DNA of 22,112 bases from JBMOLK01 sp049325575 (lineage in GTDB: Bacteria; Bacillota; Clostridia; Acetivibrionales; Acetivibrionaceae). The stretch covers positions 1 through 22,112 of the forward strand of contig JBMOLK010000033.1 in NCBI GenBank assembly GCA_049325575.1, in the 5' to 3' direction. How positions within the stretch are numbered: the first letter of the stretch is position 1; each line of letters begins with the position of its first letter. The notes beneath the pieces are model-generated. The model worked only from the letters and a program-made list of their open reading frames with translations. It did no database searches and had not been told where the DNA came from. Positions 14,330-21,979 of this stretch are shown piece by piece. The position numbers and the translations under genes were made by a program.

Positions 14330-14354
14330 GGAGTCTTGATAGACTCCTTATTTT
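14323..14354. terminator. Bidirectional-looking terminator hairpin
   Basis: Perfect 13-bp stem AAAATAAGGAGTC (14323-14335) and GACTCCTTATTTT (14342-14354) with a 6-nt loop. The A-rich 5' arm and T-rich 3' arm allow termination on both strands: the small plus-strand frame on one side and the tRNA pair on the other, ending 4 nt from the CCA of the CAU tRNA. Confidence 0.8.
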
Positions 14355-14358
14355 ACAT

Positions 14359-14435
14359 TGGTGGGCCTTCAGGGACTCGAACCCCGGACCAACCGGTTAT
14401 GAGCCGGTTGCTCTAACCAACTGAGCTAAAGGCCC
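14359..14435 (-). tRNA. tRNA with CAU anticodon (Met elongator or Ile2)
   Basis: A 77-nt cloverleaf with encoded CCA. The acceptor stem is GGGCCTT/AAGGCCC, the D-arm AGCTCAGTTGGTTAGAGC, the anticodon loop CTCATAA, and the T-loop TTCGAGT. The CAU anticodon could be elongator Met, or Ile2 after TilS lysidine modification of the first base. The stem sequence resembles Firmicutes Ile2 as I recall it, but I cannot settle this without a model. No formylmethionine initiator features (the 1-72 pair is matched). Confidence 0.95.
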
Positions 14436-14438
14436 GTT

Positions 14439-14514
14439 TGGCTCCTCAAGTAGGACTCGAACCTACGACCCTGCGGTTAACAGCCGCATGCTCTACCGAC
14501 TGAGCTATTGAGGA
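14439..14514 (-). tRNA. tRNA-Asn (GTT anticodon)
   Basis: A 76-nt cloverleaf with encoded CCA. The acceptor stem is TCCTCAA/TTGAGGA with G73, the anticodon loop CTGTTAA (GUU), and the T-arm GTAGGTTCGAGTCCTAC. It is 3 nt upstream of the CAU tRNA in the same transcript, under a consensus promoter at 14557-14585. Confidence 0.97.
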
Positions 14515-14556
14515 ATATTTGCTGTCTTACATACATTCTCGTCAGACACAAGTAAT

Positions 14557-14585
14557 ATTATACTTATGCATAGTGGCCAGGTCAA
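14557..14585 (-). promoter_or_regulatory. Sigma-A promoter of the tRNA pair
   Basis: Minus-strand TTGACC (14580-14585), 17-bp spacer, TATAAT (14557-14562). RNA would start about 35 nt before tRNA-Asn. Confidence 0.88.
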
Positions 14586-14699
14586 GAATTATTTTAGCAT
14601 AATTATTGGATTTTATCAAAATTTTACGTCTATTTTCAGGGTAATACTCTTATTTTCTTGCCAATACTTAATTTACAGCTTCTTTTTAGGCTAATTCTA

Positions 14700-14945
14700 T
14701 TATTCAGCACCTTGGTGTGTATTATAAGGTGTCTTATTTCTGTACTGCAGTAATAGTTCTCTCAACTTGGTAGCATGCATGCCCTCATCTTCTGCAAATT
14801 GCTTGAAGACTTTCTTTACTTCCTGGTCCTCAATCCTTTTTGAATACATTTCGAAGTCTCTTACCATCTCCATTGAATTTTCCCAAGCTCTTAGCAATCT
14901 ATCATAGGTTGTAAATTCAACCTCATTGTTATTCATTTCATCCAT
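14700..14945 (-). CDS. Small ferritin-like/rubrerythrin-type protein
   Basis: About 81 residues, all helical, without cysteines or membrane segments. It resembles half of a ferritin-like four-helix bundle: a first helix with YDRLLRAWENSMEMVRDFEMY and a second with KQFAEDEGMHATKLRELL, where E-x-x-H is the ligand pattern of rubrerythrin domains. It may dimerise to complete a di-iron bundle. Iron binding is not certain because only one full motif is present. The ATG at 14954 is only 3 nt from AAGGAG, while the in-frame ATG at 14945 is 8 nt from it, so the latter is chosen. It lies alone between the tRNA promoter and an unusual palindrome-rich gap. Confidence 0.75.
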   Translation of the reverse strand: MDEMNNNEVEFTTYDRLLRAWENSMEMVRDFEMYSKRIEDQEVKKVFKQFAEDEGMHATKLRELLLQYRNKTPYNTHQGAE

Positions 14946-15060
14946 AACATCCACTCCTTAGATTAATATTCCGATGTTATTATAGTGCTTAAAACAATTT
15001 CAAATTATGCAGTAAATATCAGTTTTTTTGATTTATAATAGCCATAACCATAATTTGTTT

Positions 15061-15079
15061 AAACATGTTAAACATGTTT
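15061..15079. repeat. 19-bp palindrome upstream of the ferritin-like gene
   Basis: AAACATGTT-A-AACATGTTT, perfect 9-bp arms around one base. It contains two ACATGT units. It lies about 115 bp upstream of the ferritin-like start and could be an operator. Confidence 0.6.
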
Positions 15080-15122
15080 TTTAAATAAAACGCGAAAAGT
15101 ATTGATTTTTCTTTAAATATCG

Positions 15123-15147
15123 ATTAATATACTACTAGTATATTAAT
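15123..15147. repeat. 25-bp palindrome with TATACT on both strands
   Basis: ATTAATATACT-ACT-AGTATATTAAT: perfect 11-bp arms with a 3-bp centre. Each strand reads a -10-like TATACT inside the arm, so it may be an operator overlapping one or two promoters. Confidence 0.6.
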
Positions 15148-15160
15148 TATACTCCCCTAG

Positions 15161-15205
15161 ATCCCGTAAATTAAGTAACAAGCTTAACTTTACGGGATAT
15201 TTTTT
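15161..15205 (+). terminator. Strong plus-strand terminator with no gene before it
   Basis: Arms 15161-15175 and 15183-15198 pair over 15 bp with one bulged C, loop 7 nt, followed by ATTTTTT. It reads only in the plus direction, yet no plus-strand gene lies upstream. An untranslated RNA from the palindrome region is possible. Confidence 0.75.
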
Positions 15206-15233
15206 ATTCTTTTAGCAATTATAGTGAAATGTT

Positions 15234-15262
15234 ATAAAAAAAAACTCGATTTTTAATCGAGT
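15234..15262 (-). terminator. Terminator of the dnaG-rpoD operon
   Basis: Minus-strand ACTCGAT (15256-15262) and ATCGAGT (15244-15250), 5-nt loop, then at least nine T. It starts 2 nt after the rpoD stop codon. Confidence 0.85.
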
Positions 15263-15264
15263 CT

Positions 15265-16344
15265 TTAGTCCAGATAGTCCTTAAGTTTTTTACTTCTGCT
15301 TGGATGTCTTAGCTTTCTTAGTGCCTTTGCTTCTATTTGACGTATTCTTTCTCTCGTTACATTAAACTCCTTGCCTACCTCTTCCAGGGTCCTGGCTCTA
15401 CCGTCGTCAAGGCCGAATCTTAGTCTTAGAACCTTTTCCTCCCTTGGTGTCAAAGTGTCTAAGACATCTATCAGCTGTTCTTTTAGCATTGTAAACGCAG
15501 CTGCTTCTGATGGAGCCGGAGCATCATCATCAGGTATAAAGTCTCCCAGATGGCTGTCTTCCTCTTCACCTATAGGTGTTTCAAGGGAAACAGGCTCCTG
15601 TGATATCTTCATAATTTCCCTAACCTTTTCAACAGGCATATTCATCTCTTTTGCAATTTCTTCAGGCTGCGGCTCTTTCCCAAGTTCCTGCAGAAGCTGC
15701 CTTGATACCCTTATAAGCTTATTTATTGTCTCAACCATATGAACAGGTATTCTTATAGTTCTTGCCTGGTCTGCAATAGCCCTTGTGATTGCCTGTCTTA
15801 TCCACCATGTAGCATAGGTACTGAATTTATAGCCTTTCCTGTAATCAAACTTTTCAACTGCTTTAATAAGACCCAGGTTTCCCTCCTGGATCAGGTCAAG
15901 AAACAGCATCCCCCTACCAACGTACCTTTTGGCTATACTTACAACCAACCTTAGGTTTGCTTCGGCCAGTCTTCTTTTTGCTTCCGCATCACCTTTTTCC
16001 ATTCTCTGCGCAAGGTCAATTTCCTCCTCCGCACTAAGAAGGGGTACCTTACCAATCTCCTTCAGATACATTCTGACAGGGTCATCTATGCTTATTCCTT
16101 CGGGTATTGAAATATCAAGGTCTTCTTCGGTAAGCTGGATGTCTTCCATTTCTGCCTCAATATCTCCAACAACATCTATACCCATATTCTCCAAAGTTTC
16201 ATAAACTTTTTCTATATGTTCAGGTTCAATTTCAATCTCCTCAAATGCATCCATTATTTCCTTATAAGTCAGCATTCCTTTTTGCTTACCTTTTTCAATT
16301 AGTTCAAGCAAAATTGCTTTTCTGGCGTCATTATTGGGTTTCAC
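15265..16344 (-). CDS. rpoD: Primary sigma factor RpoD/SigA
   Basis: The housekeeping sigma factor of RNA polymerase, 359 aa, as short as Bacillus SigA because it lacks the large non-conserved region. Region 1.2 is DPVRMYLKEIGKVPLLSAEEEI (about 87-108). Regions 2.1-2.4 run through NLRLVVSIAKRYVGRGMLFLDLIQEGN and YKFSTYATWWIRQAI. Region 3 contains RIPVHMVETINKL. Region 4.2 is TLEEVGKEFNVTRERIRQIEAKALRKLRHP. The start is GTG (16342-16344) with GGAGG 8 nt upstream. It follows dnaG by 33 bp, the standard Firmicutes macromolecular-synthesis pair, and ends at a strong terminator. Confidence 0.98.
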   Translation of the reverse strand: MKPNNDARKAILLELIEKGKQKGMLTYKEIMDAFEEIEIEPEHIEKVYETLENMGIDVVGDIEAEMEDIQLTEEDLDISIPEGISIDDPVRMYLKEIGKVPLLSAEEEIDLAQRMEKGDAEAKRRLAEANLRLVVSIAKRYVGRGMLFLDLIQEGNLGLIKAVEKFDYRKGYKFSTYATWWIRQAITRAIADQARTIRIPVHMVETINKLIRVSRQLLQELGKEPQPEEIAKEMNMPVEKVREIMKISQEPVSLETPIGEEEDSHLGDFIPDDDAPAPSEAAAFTMLKEQLIDVLDTLTPREEKVLRLRFGLDDGRARTLEEVGKEFNVTRERIRQIEAKALRKLRHPSRSKKLKDYLD

Positions 16345-16377
16345 TTACTGCCCCTCCGTTCATTAAGATGTATCTCT

Positions 16378-18168
16378 CTATATACTCTTCCTCTTAATTA
16401 AAATTGACTTTAACTCCAATTTTAATTCTTCTATATCTTTCGACGGCTGACTTCCTGAAGATGAAAGTAGTTCCAATATTTCCTTCTGTCTTTTATCAAG
16501 TCTATAAAGCTCTATCTTTCTAATTATATCCGTAATTGCTTTTACGTTATCCTCAAAATTACATTCCCCCTGTACTAATCTTGTAAAAACACTTGAAGAT
16601 TCTCCGGCAAGGTTAATAAGTTCAGCCGGTACCAATCCCTTTTTATCTTCAAATCTTTTGAATACAACCTTTGCTATTTCTTTATTATCAACGTTTTCAA
16701 AATACTCCGGATTAACTTTATCCTTTATCACTCTATATAATGAGTTATCAATACTTAATAATGACAATATAATCCTTTCGTAATATTCAACGTTTCCAAA
16801 TTCACTTTTTATATTATTTTTAGTAACTCTGGCTCTATTATTATCCAAATTGATAACTTTCGCCTTAAAATTAGTCCTTGGCTTAATTCTTCTTAAAACT
16901 TCTGCAAATATGGATTCTTCACTTATTTCATAATCCTTTGATATCTTTCTTATATACATTTCCCTTTCCATGTTGTTATCTATTTTGGAAAGTAAATCTG
17001 CTGCCTTGTTTAAAAAATTAATCTTCCCATCAGTAGTATTTGTATCTATTTCACTTTTTAAAGCTTTTATTTTATATTCAACAAGCGAAAATGCTTTTTC
17101 CACTAATTTTCTAAAAGCATCAGCTCCATTTTTCTTAATAAACTCATCCGGGTCTTTCCCTTTTGGTATTTGTAAAACTTTAACATTGCAGCCGATATCA
17201 TTTAGCAAATCAAGTCCTCTCATGGTTGCAGCCTGACCTGCAGTGTCGGCATCATATGAAATTATAACCTCTTCTGCATATTTTTTCAGTATCCTTCCCT
17301 GACTTTCGGTCAATGCTGTGCCAAGAGAAGCTACTGTGTTTATTATTCCAAACTGGAAGAGGGATATTACATCCATATAACCTTCTACTACTATTATTCT
17401 CTTTTCTCCGGAATTTTTGGCAAAGTTTAAGGCGTATAAATTCTTCCTTTTATTATAAACCAAACTCTCGGGCGAGTTCATGTACTTTGGCAGTGAATCA
17501 TCAAGAACTCTTCCCCCAAAACCGATTACATTACCCCTAAGGTCAAATATAGGAAAAATAAGTCTGCCCCTAAACCTGTCATAACAGCCACCGTTTTTAT
17601 TTTTTAATACCAATCCGCTTTCAAAAAGTATATCATCGTCATACCCTTTACTCTTCAAGTGCCTGTATACTGCATCCCATTCTTCCGGTGAATACCCTAA
17701 TCCAAACTTTTTTGCAATATTCTCACTGACTTTTCTTTTCTTTAAATACTCTTTTACAAGGGTGTTTGATGTCTCATTCAACTGCTCATAAAAAAAACGT
17801 GCTGACTCTACATTAACCTTAAGGATTTCCTGCTTTCTTCTTGCAATTTGTTTTTCTTCTTCGCTTTCACCCTCCGGCAACTGTATTCTTGCCCTTTCTG
17901 CAAGAAGTTTTACTGCTTCAATATATTCAAGATTTTCTATATCCATTATAAACTGAATAACACTTCCGCCTTTACCGCACCCAAAGCAGTAATACAACTG
18001 TTTTGACGGGTCTATGTTAAACGAGGGAGTTTTTTCATTATGGAAGGGACAAAGTCCAAAGTAGTTTTTCCCTTTTCTCTCAAGTTTAACGTACTCACCA
18101 ACAACACTCAATATATCATTGTTTATTCTTATTTCTTCAATTATTTCATCTGGATAATACTTATGCAT
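16378..18168 (-). CDS. dnaG: DNA primase DnaG
   Basis: Makes RNA primers for replication. At 596 aa it is full length. The N-terminal CHC2 zinc domain has C40, H43, C61 and C64 (CPFHNEKTPSF ... YYCFGCGKGG). The RNA polymerase core holds the Toprim fold with the catalytic glutamate in VVEGYMDVISL (about 260) and the metal-binding aspartates in ISYDADTAGQAA (about 310). The C-terminal helicase-interaction region (about 450-596) is diverged and Lys/Glu-rich. The ribosome site is weak (AGAAGAA). A possible sigma-H promoter lies about 220 bp upstream, recalling the sigma-H promoter of the Bacillus sigA operon. First gene of the dnaG-rpoD operon. Confidence 0.98.
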   Translation of the reverse strand: MHKYYPDEIIEEIRINNDILSVVGEYVKLERKGKNYFGLCPFHNEKTPSFNIDPSKQLYYCFGCGKGGSVIQFIMDIENLEYIEAVKLLAERARIQLPEGESEEEKQIARRKQEILKVNVESARFFYEQLNETSNTLVKEYLKKRKVSENIAKKFGLGYSPEEWDAVYRHLKSKGYDDDILFESGLVLKNKNGGCYDRFRGRLIFPIFDLRGNVIGFGGRVLDDSLPKYMNSPESLVYNKRKNLYALNFAKNSGEKRIIVVEGYMDVISLFQFGIINTVASLGTALTESQGRILKKYAEEVIISYDADTAGQAATMRGLDLLNDIGCNVKVLQIPKGKDPDEFIKKNGADAFRKLVEKAFSLVEYKIKALKSEIDTNTTDGKINFLNKAADLLSKIDNNMEREMYIRKISKDYEISEESIFAEVLRRIKPRTNFKAKVINLDNNRARVTKNNIKSEFGNVEYYERIILSLLSIDNSLYRVIKDKVNPEYFENVDNKEIAKVVFKRFEDKKGLVPAELINLAGESSSVFTRLVQGECNFEDNVKAITDIIRKIELYRLDKRQKEILELLSSSGSQPSKDIEELKLELKSILIKRKSI

Positions 18169-18492
18169 TTTAAATTCTTCTTTCTTAAAACAACTCCTTT
18201 AATAATTTTGCCTCAACTGCCTTTCAAAACAGCATTCTTTCTGCGTCTTTTAGTTCACTCTTTTATTTCTTCGACATATTTGTCCATATTCCTTCTTTTT
18301 CTTGTAAGAATGATAAACAAAAAACTTTAACCAAAAGCGCTAAATACTTTCACTAAATCCTTTCAATTATGAATTAATGTTATTCTACATAAAAACAAAT
18401 TTTCCTTCTAAAATAAAACAAATATTTTTAGATATTCTTTCAACTTTATTACCAATTTATACGTTTAATATGTTTTAATCCCTCTACTCAAT
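18169..18492 (-). other. Long AT-rich upstream region of dnaG
   Basis: 324 bp without a gene I would accept. It contains the sigma-H-like promoter (18380-18406). A 10-codon frame (18255-18287, minus) with a poor ribosome site was not accepted as a gene. Confidence 0.4.
18380..18406 (-). promoter_or_regulatory. Possible sigma-H promoter for dnaG-rpoD
   Basis: Minus-strand AGGAAAA (18400-18406), 13-bp spacer, AGAATAA (18380-18386) fits the sigma-H pattern AGGAWWW / RGAATWW. The Bacillus dnaG-sigA operon is known to have a sigma-H promoter. In AT-rich DNA this could be chance. Confidence 0.35.
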
Positions 18493-18596
18493 AAAGAGAT
18501 GGAACTGTAAAAGCAGAAAATTTGATGAGTAAGCCATTTGAATCAGATAGGCTTAAAGAAATCCAATGTTTATCTGTAAAGTTCGTTATCTCTAAA
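18493..18596 (+). repeat. Dyad repeat element, copy 2
   Basis: Second copy of the element at 13162-13265, here on the plus strand. Shared blocks are AGAGATxGAACTGTAAAAG at the start, TTTGATGAG and GCCATTTG in the centre, and ATGTTTATCT plus TTATCTCTAAA at the end. Arms AGAGAT/ATCTCT and GAACTGTAAA/TGTAAAGTTC pair imperfectly. It lies between dnaG and dgt. A short hairpin AGGTA/TACCT with seven T (18615-18645) follows on the plus strand and might end a transcript of it. Confidence 0.72.
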
Positions 18597-18653
18597 ATCT
18601 TGTACTTACGGAAGGTATTAGACTCTCTACCTGTGTTTTTTTGCTTAAGGCAT

Positions 18654-18692
18654 GTGTAAAAAAGTGTGTCCCTCCACATTAAGACACACTTT
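18654..18692 (-). terminator. Terminator of the dgt-like gene
   Basis: Minus-strand AAAGTGTGTC (18683-18692) and GACACACTTT (18661-18670), 10 bp with a 12-nt loop, running into a T-run. It lies about 85 bp past the dgt stop. Confidence 0.85.
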
Positions 18693-18776
18693 CGGATTCA
18701 TTTTGTAATTGTTTTAAAAAGTTTTAAAGAGTTTCACGTTACGAATTTAACCTGGATGAAGCCACAACAGGCTCAA

Positions 18777-19775
18777 TTAATGCCACGATTCTGGTATGAA
18801 AATTTGATGAAATTTTTTAACCGCGTATCTATCTGTCATACCTGCTATATAATCGCATACTACCCTGTCAATATCGGCACTGCCAAGCATGCTTTCCGCT
18901 TCTTTTGATAAAAATTCCGGCTTGTTCTTTAAATAATTATAAAGCTCTCTTATAATATTTTGAGCCTTCATTTCATCCTTTTTTGCTTCAGAGCCTATAT
19001 AAACATTCTTAAACATAAATTCCCTAAGTTCATTCTTTGCTTTTTGAAATTCCTCACTCATTCTTATGGTATCCTTGTTTTTGCTATACTCAATAATGTT
19101 TACAATCATATTATTAATCCGCTGACTGGACTTTTTCCCAAGTACATTGGTACATTCCAAAGGAAGGCTCTCCTCTGATATTATTCCTCCTCTGATTGCA
19201 TCGTCAATATCATGGTTAATGTATGCAATTCGGTCCGCAAACCTCACAATCTGACCTTCCAGAGTTGAAGGAACAATATCTCCTGTATGATTTTTTATTC
19301 CATCTCTAACTTCCCAGGTTAAGTTAAGCCCTTTCTCTCTTTCAAGGACATCAACAACCCGGAGGCTCTGTTCATTATGCTTGAATCCATGGGGACATAT
19401 CTCATTAAGTATATTTTCACCGGCATGGCCAAAAGGAGTATGTCCTAAATCATGACCCAGCGAAATTGCTTCGGTAAGGTCTTCATTTAATCTAAGACTT
19501 CTTGCGATAGTCCTGGCAATCTGCGAAACTTCCAGAGTGTGCGTAAGCCTGGTCCTGTAATGGTCACCTTCAGGAGATATAAAAACCTGTGTCTTGTGCT
19601 TAAGTCTCCTAAATGCCTTGGAGTATATAATCCTGTCCCGGTCTCTTTGAAATTTAGTCCTTACATCGCATTCCTTCTCCTCATATCCTCTCCCCCTGGA
19701 TCTTAAACTTACCTGTGCATAGGGAGACAGCATCTTCTCCTCAAGCTGTTCCAATTCCTCACGAATAAGCATCAT
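18777..19775 (-). CDS. dgt: dGTPase-like HD-domain triphosphohydrolase
   Basis: A 332-residue HD-superfamily phosphohydrolase related to Dgt, which splits dGTP (or other dNTPs) to deoxynucleoside and triphosphate. The N-terminal RRLKHKTQVF (about 56-65) precedes the metal site: RLTHTLEVSQIARTIAR with the first His, then SLGHDLGHTPFGHAGE with the HD pair, and later FADRIAYINHDIDDAI with the fourth ligand. This length and motif set fit the Firmicutes dgt-like group that precedes dnaG in many clostridia. The ribosome site is GAGGAAG before two adjacent ATGs (19775/19772). The true substrate range is not shown by sequence. Confidence 0.93.
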   Translation of the reverse strand: MMLIREELEQLEEKMLSPYAQVSLRSRGRGYEEKECDVRTKFQRDRDRIIYSKAFRRLKHKTQVFISPEGDHYRTRLTHTLEVSQIARTIARSLRLNEDLTEAISLGHDLGHTPFGHAGENILNEICPHGFKHNEQSLRVVDVLEREKGLNLTWEVRDGIKNHTGDIVPSTLEGQIVRFADRIAYINHDIDDAIRGGIISEESLPLECTNVLGKKSSQRINNMIVNIIEYSKNKDTIRMSEEFQKAKNELREFMFKNVYIGSEAKKDEMKAQNIIRELYNYLKNKPEFLSKEAESMLGSADIDRVVCDYIAGMTDRYAVKKFHQIFIPESWH

Positions 19776-19888
19776 GCTTCACTTCCTCACAACTTATATA
19801 AATTATTTTTAGCTAATGTTCATTTAATGATTTTTACATCATCTTAATACTACTATTATATCCAACAAGTCTGCAGTGGAAAGAAATT

Positions 19889-19918
19889 AAAAAAAAGCGG
19901 ATAGTATTGGACATCCCG
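19889..19918 (-). terminator. Probable terminator of the DUF6514-like gene
   Basis: On the minus strand an imperfect stem CGGGATG/TATCCG (one bulged G) is followed by CTTTTTTTT (19889-19897). It lies about 90 bp past the gene's stop. Confidence 0.5.
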
Positions 19919-20007
19919 TATATTTCACTTAGAACATGCATCCAATCAATTATCCACTTGATTATATCAACGTTCATTAAAGATTTATATAGCAAAAACA
20001 GTTATTA

Positions 20008-20319
20008 TCATATCCCCATCAAATCATCCAGGATAAATGTAAGTTCCATAGGAGTCACTTTATTTTTTGCAAGCATATTCAATAAGTTCTGGGCTCTTTC
20101 CCTATCGTGTGACAGATTCTTTACTATCTCGCTTTCAAAGCTCTTTTCGCTTTGTTTCTTTACTATCTCGATTCCATAGACCAAATTCCCTGATGAATTT
20201 TCATGCTTTTCTGATTCGCTTTCAATTAGGTAATACTCCAGTTCAATCTGATTTTCCAATAACTCTGGTCCTTCATCCTGCCCAAGCTCAATTTTGTTTT
20301 CTAAATACTTACTTATCAT
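20008..20319 (-). CDS. Small DUF6514-like protein, unknown function
   Basis: About 103 residues, acidic and Lys/Glu-rich, with no membrane segment or cysteine. The pattern EYYLIESE ... YGIEIVKKQ ... HDRERAQNLLNMLAKNKVTPMEL resembles DUF6514, a clostridial family of unknown function. That naming is from memory. An internal 15-bp direct repeat (20117-20131, 20156-20170) gives two EIVK units 13 residues apart. The frame is open from a TTG at 20337, but GGGGGTG lies 9 nt before the ATG at 20319, so this start is chosen. Single gene between the HD-GYP and dgt genes. Confidence 0.75.
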   Translation of the reverse strand: MISKYLENKIELGQDEGPELLENQIELEYYLIESESEKHENSSGNLVYGIEIVKKQSEKSFESEIVKNLSHDRERAQNLLNMLAKNKVTPMELTFILDDLMGI

Positions 20320-20557
20320 GCGTGAAGTCACCCCCAAATTTTTTCTACAAACCTCTTACCCTAAGGAAAATTATATAATATTTACTGAATTATTGATACG
20401 ACAAAATTTCGAGGGTTTCTTCCAATATCTTTATTTTTTCAACTTTATATGATTTTTTGTATTATACAAACACAAGAAACAGCAAGTTTTTTAGTCGAAA
20501 AACAAAATGAATTGACAAAATAAAATTTGATCTCCATTAAGGCTTAAGTCATTAGTA

Positions 20558-21595
20558 TCAAACAATTTCCTTAATTTTCATGTCCTTTTCTACCGACAAA
20601 TCAATATAGTTGTCTCCTATCTTTATGATGGGCTTTGATACATGCCTTGGGTTAATATAAATAATTTCCCCGGTTTGACCTGTATTTAACCTGACAAAAT
20701 CACCTATGTAGTAAGCAGCAATGTTATTTAAGAAAGCATTGACAGCCTTAACATCCAATTCACCGATGGTTTTTTCCTCCATCAACGCAAACACCTCGAA
20801 AGGACTCTCCTTGTCCCTGTAAACCCTATCGGAAGTCATTGCGTCATAAATATCTGCAACAGCAATTATTTTTGCGAGTTCATGTATATGGTTACCCTTA
20901 ACACCTGTAGGATAACCGCTTCCATCTTCTCTTTCATGGTGCATTAAAACAGCAATGCTTACATCCCGGCTGATATTAGGTACCTTCTCCAATATACGGT
21001 AGCCCAAAATTGTATGTTTTTTCATCTCTTCATATTCCTCATGGGTCAATTTGCCCGGCTTATTAAGTATCTCCTGAGGAACTTTTGTCTTACCTATATC
21101 GTGAAGTAAAGCTGCCTGTACCAACAGTTGTACCTTATTATTATCCAGGTTAAGCCATTTTCCAATAAGCATTGACAGCAGGGAGACATTAACGCTGTGA
21201 GTATAAGTATACTCGTCAACATTCTTTATCTGATTTATACACCGTACGATATCCCTCTTTTCATCAATCCTGACCACCACAGATTTTACAACTCTGTCAA
21301 CCTTGTTTATGTCAATATTTTTGTCTTGTGATAAATCAGATAATACATCTTTTACAGTATTGACATCTTCTTCATAATGTACTTTAAAACTTTCGGAAAT
21401 GTGGTGTGCAGGTGAACTTTCACCCTGTTCAAAGACTTTAACCTTATACAGATTGTGATTTTGAAGCTTTTTAATTAAATGCTCATCAAGTATGGTTCCT
21501 TCTGATATTATAACGGAACCATAGTTATTTAGTATTGTTTCTGCTACTTTCATACCGGGTACTAAAGATAACGGACTTATAAGTATTTTTTCCAC
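20558..21595 (-). CDS. HD-GYP domain protein, probable c-di-GMP phosphodiesterase
   Basis: About 345 residues. The N-terminal part (1-95) is an uncharacterised domain starting KILISPLSLVPGMKVAE, common in clostridial HD-GYP proteins. The catalytic HD-GYP domain (about 110-290) has LLHDIGKTKVP, then HHEREDGSGYP (the GYP motif intact) and IAVADIYDAMTSDRVYR, so hydrolysis of c-di-GMP to GMP or pGpG is expected. The C-terminal stretch (about 295-345) is a small beta-rich tail. No membrane segments, so it is cytosolic. The frame starts with GTG at 21604, but AGGGTGA lies 5 nt before the GTG at 21595, so I prefer that start. An extended -10 promoter (TGGTATAAT) is at 21638-21646. Confidence 0.93.
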   Translation of the reverse strand: MEKILISPLSLVPGMKVAETILNNYGSVIISEGTILDEHLIKKLQNHNLYKVKVFEQGESSPAHHISESFKVHYEEDVNTVKDVLSDLSQDKNIDINKVDRVVKSVVVRIDEKRDIVRCINQIKNVDEYTYTHSVNVSLLSMLIGKWLNLDNNKVQLLVQAALLHDIGKTKVPQEILNKPGKLTHEEYEEMKKHTILGYRILEKVPNISRDVSIAVLMHHEREDGSGYPTGVKGNHIHELAKIIAVADIYDAMTSDRVYRDKESPFEVFALMEEKTIGELDVKAVNAFLNNIAAYYIGDFVRLNTGQTGEIIYINPRHVSKPIIKIGDNYIDLSVEKDMKIKEIV

Positions 21596-21637
21596 TCTAT
21601 TCACCCTGTAATTCAGTTTATCGTGCTTATAATTTAA

Positions 21638-21646
21638 ATTATACCA
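21638..21646 (-). promoter_or_regulatory. Extended -10 element of the HD-GYP gene
   Basis: Minus-strand TGGTATAAT, with no good -35 at 17 bp (TTGATA is 20 bp away). RNA would start about 36 nt before the coding start. Confidence 0.5.
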
Positions 21647-21659
21647 TAAATCTTAGATA

Positions 21660-21979
21660 TTTGTATCAATTTTATATAATTTTTCGTCTTTGGTAAACTT
21701 TTTGTATTGATGGGGCATCTATATTATGTTAACATATATAAATGTAAAACGGACCAGTGCTTATTAACACACATTATTTCCAGGTTATTTATGGTGTTAA
21801 AATGTACTTTCCTAATTTATTACTCTCTTATATGAAATTTAATTGCTTATTGCTACTTAACAAATTACAGCATCTTTTATAAAAGATGATTGATTTATTT
21901 TTAAGCGGGGTTGTAGGACTTAATCAAGTGGGGCTTTTTGCCTTCATATACAAAATATAGAAAGGATGATTGGAAGGCA
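21660..21979. other. Divergent intergenic region with palindromes
   Basis: AT-rich region between the HD-GYP gene and the right-edge gene. It holds two perfect palindromes: TATGTTAACATA (21725-21736) and an 18-bp CATCTTTTA/TAAAAGATG (21871-21888). A G-rich stretch (21904-21940) precedes the last gene. I could not assign a plus-strand promoter with confidence. Confidence 0.4.

Noticed and set aside
18255..18287. 10-codon upstream frame in the dnaG leader
   Set aside because: The purine stretch is only 2-3 nt from the ATG and no regulatory codon pattern is present. It is probably chance.
21904..21940. Sigma-54 promoter or terminator in the G-rich stretch
   Set aside because: The GG-GC spacing is wrong for sigma-54, and the G-rich halves cannot pair with each other to form a terminator stem.
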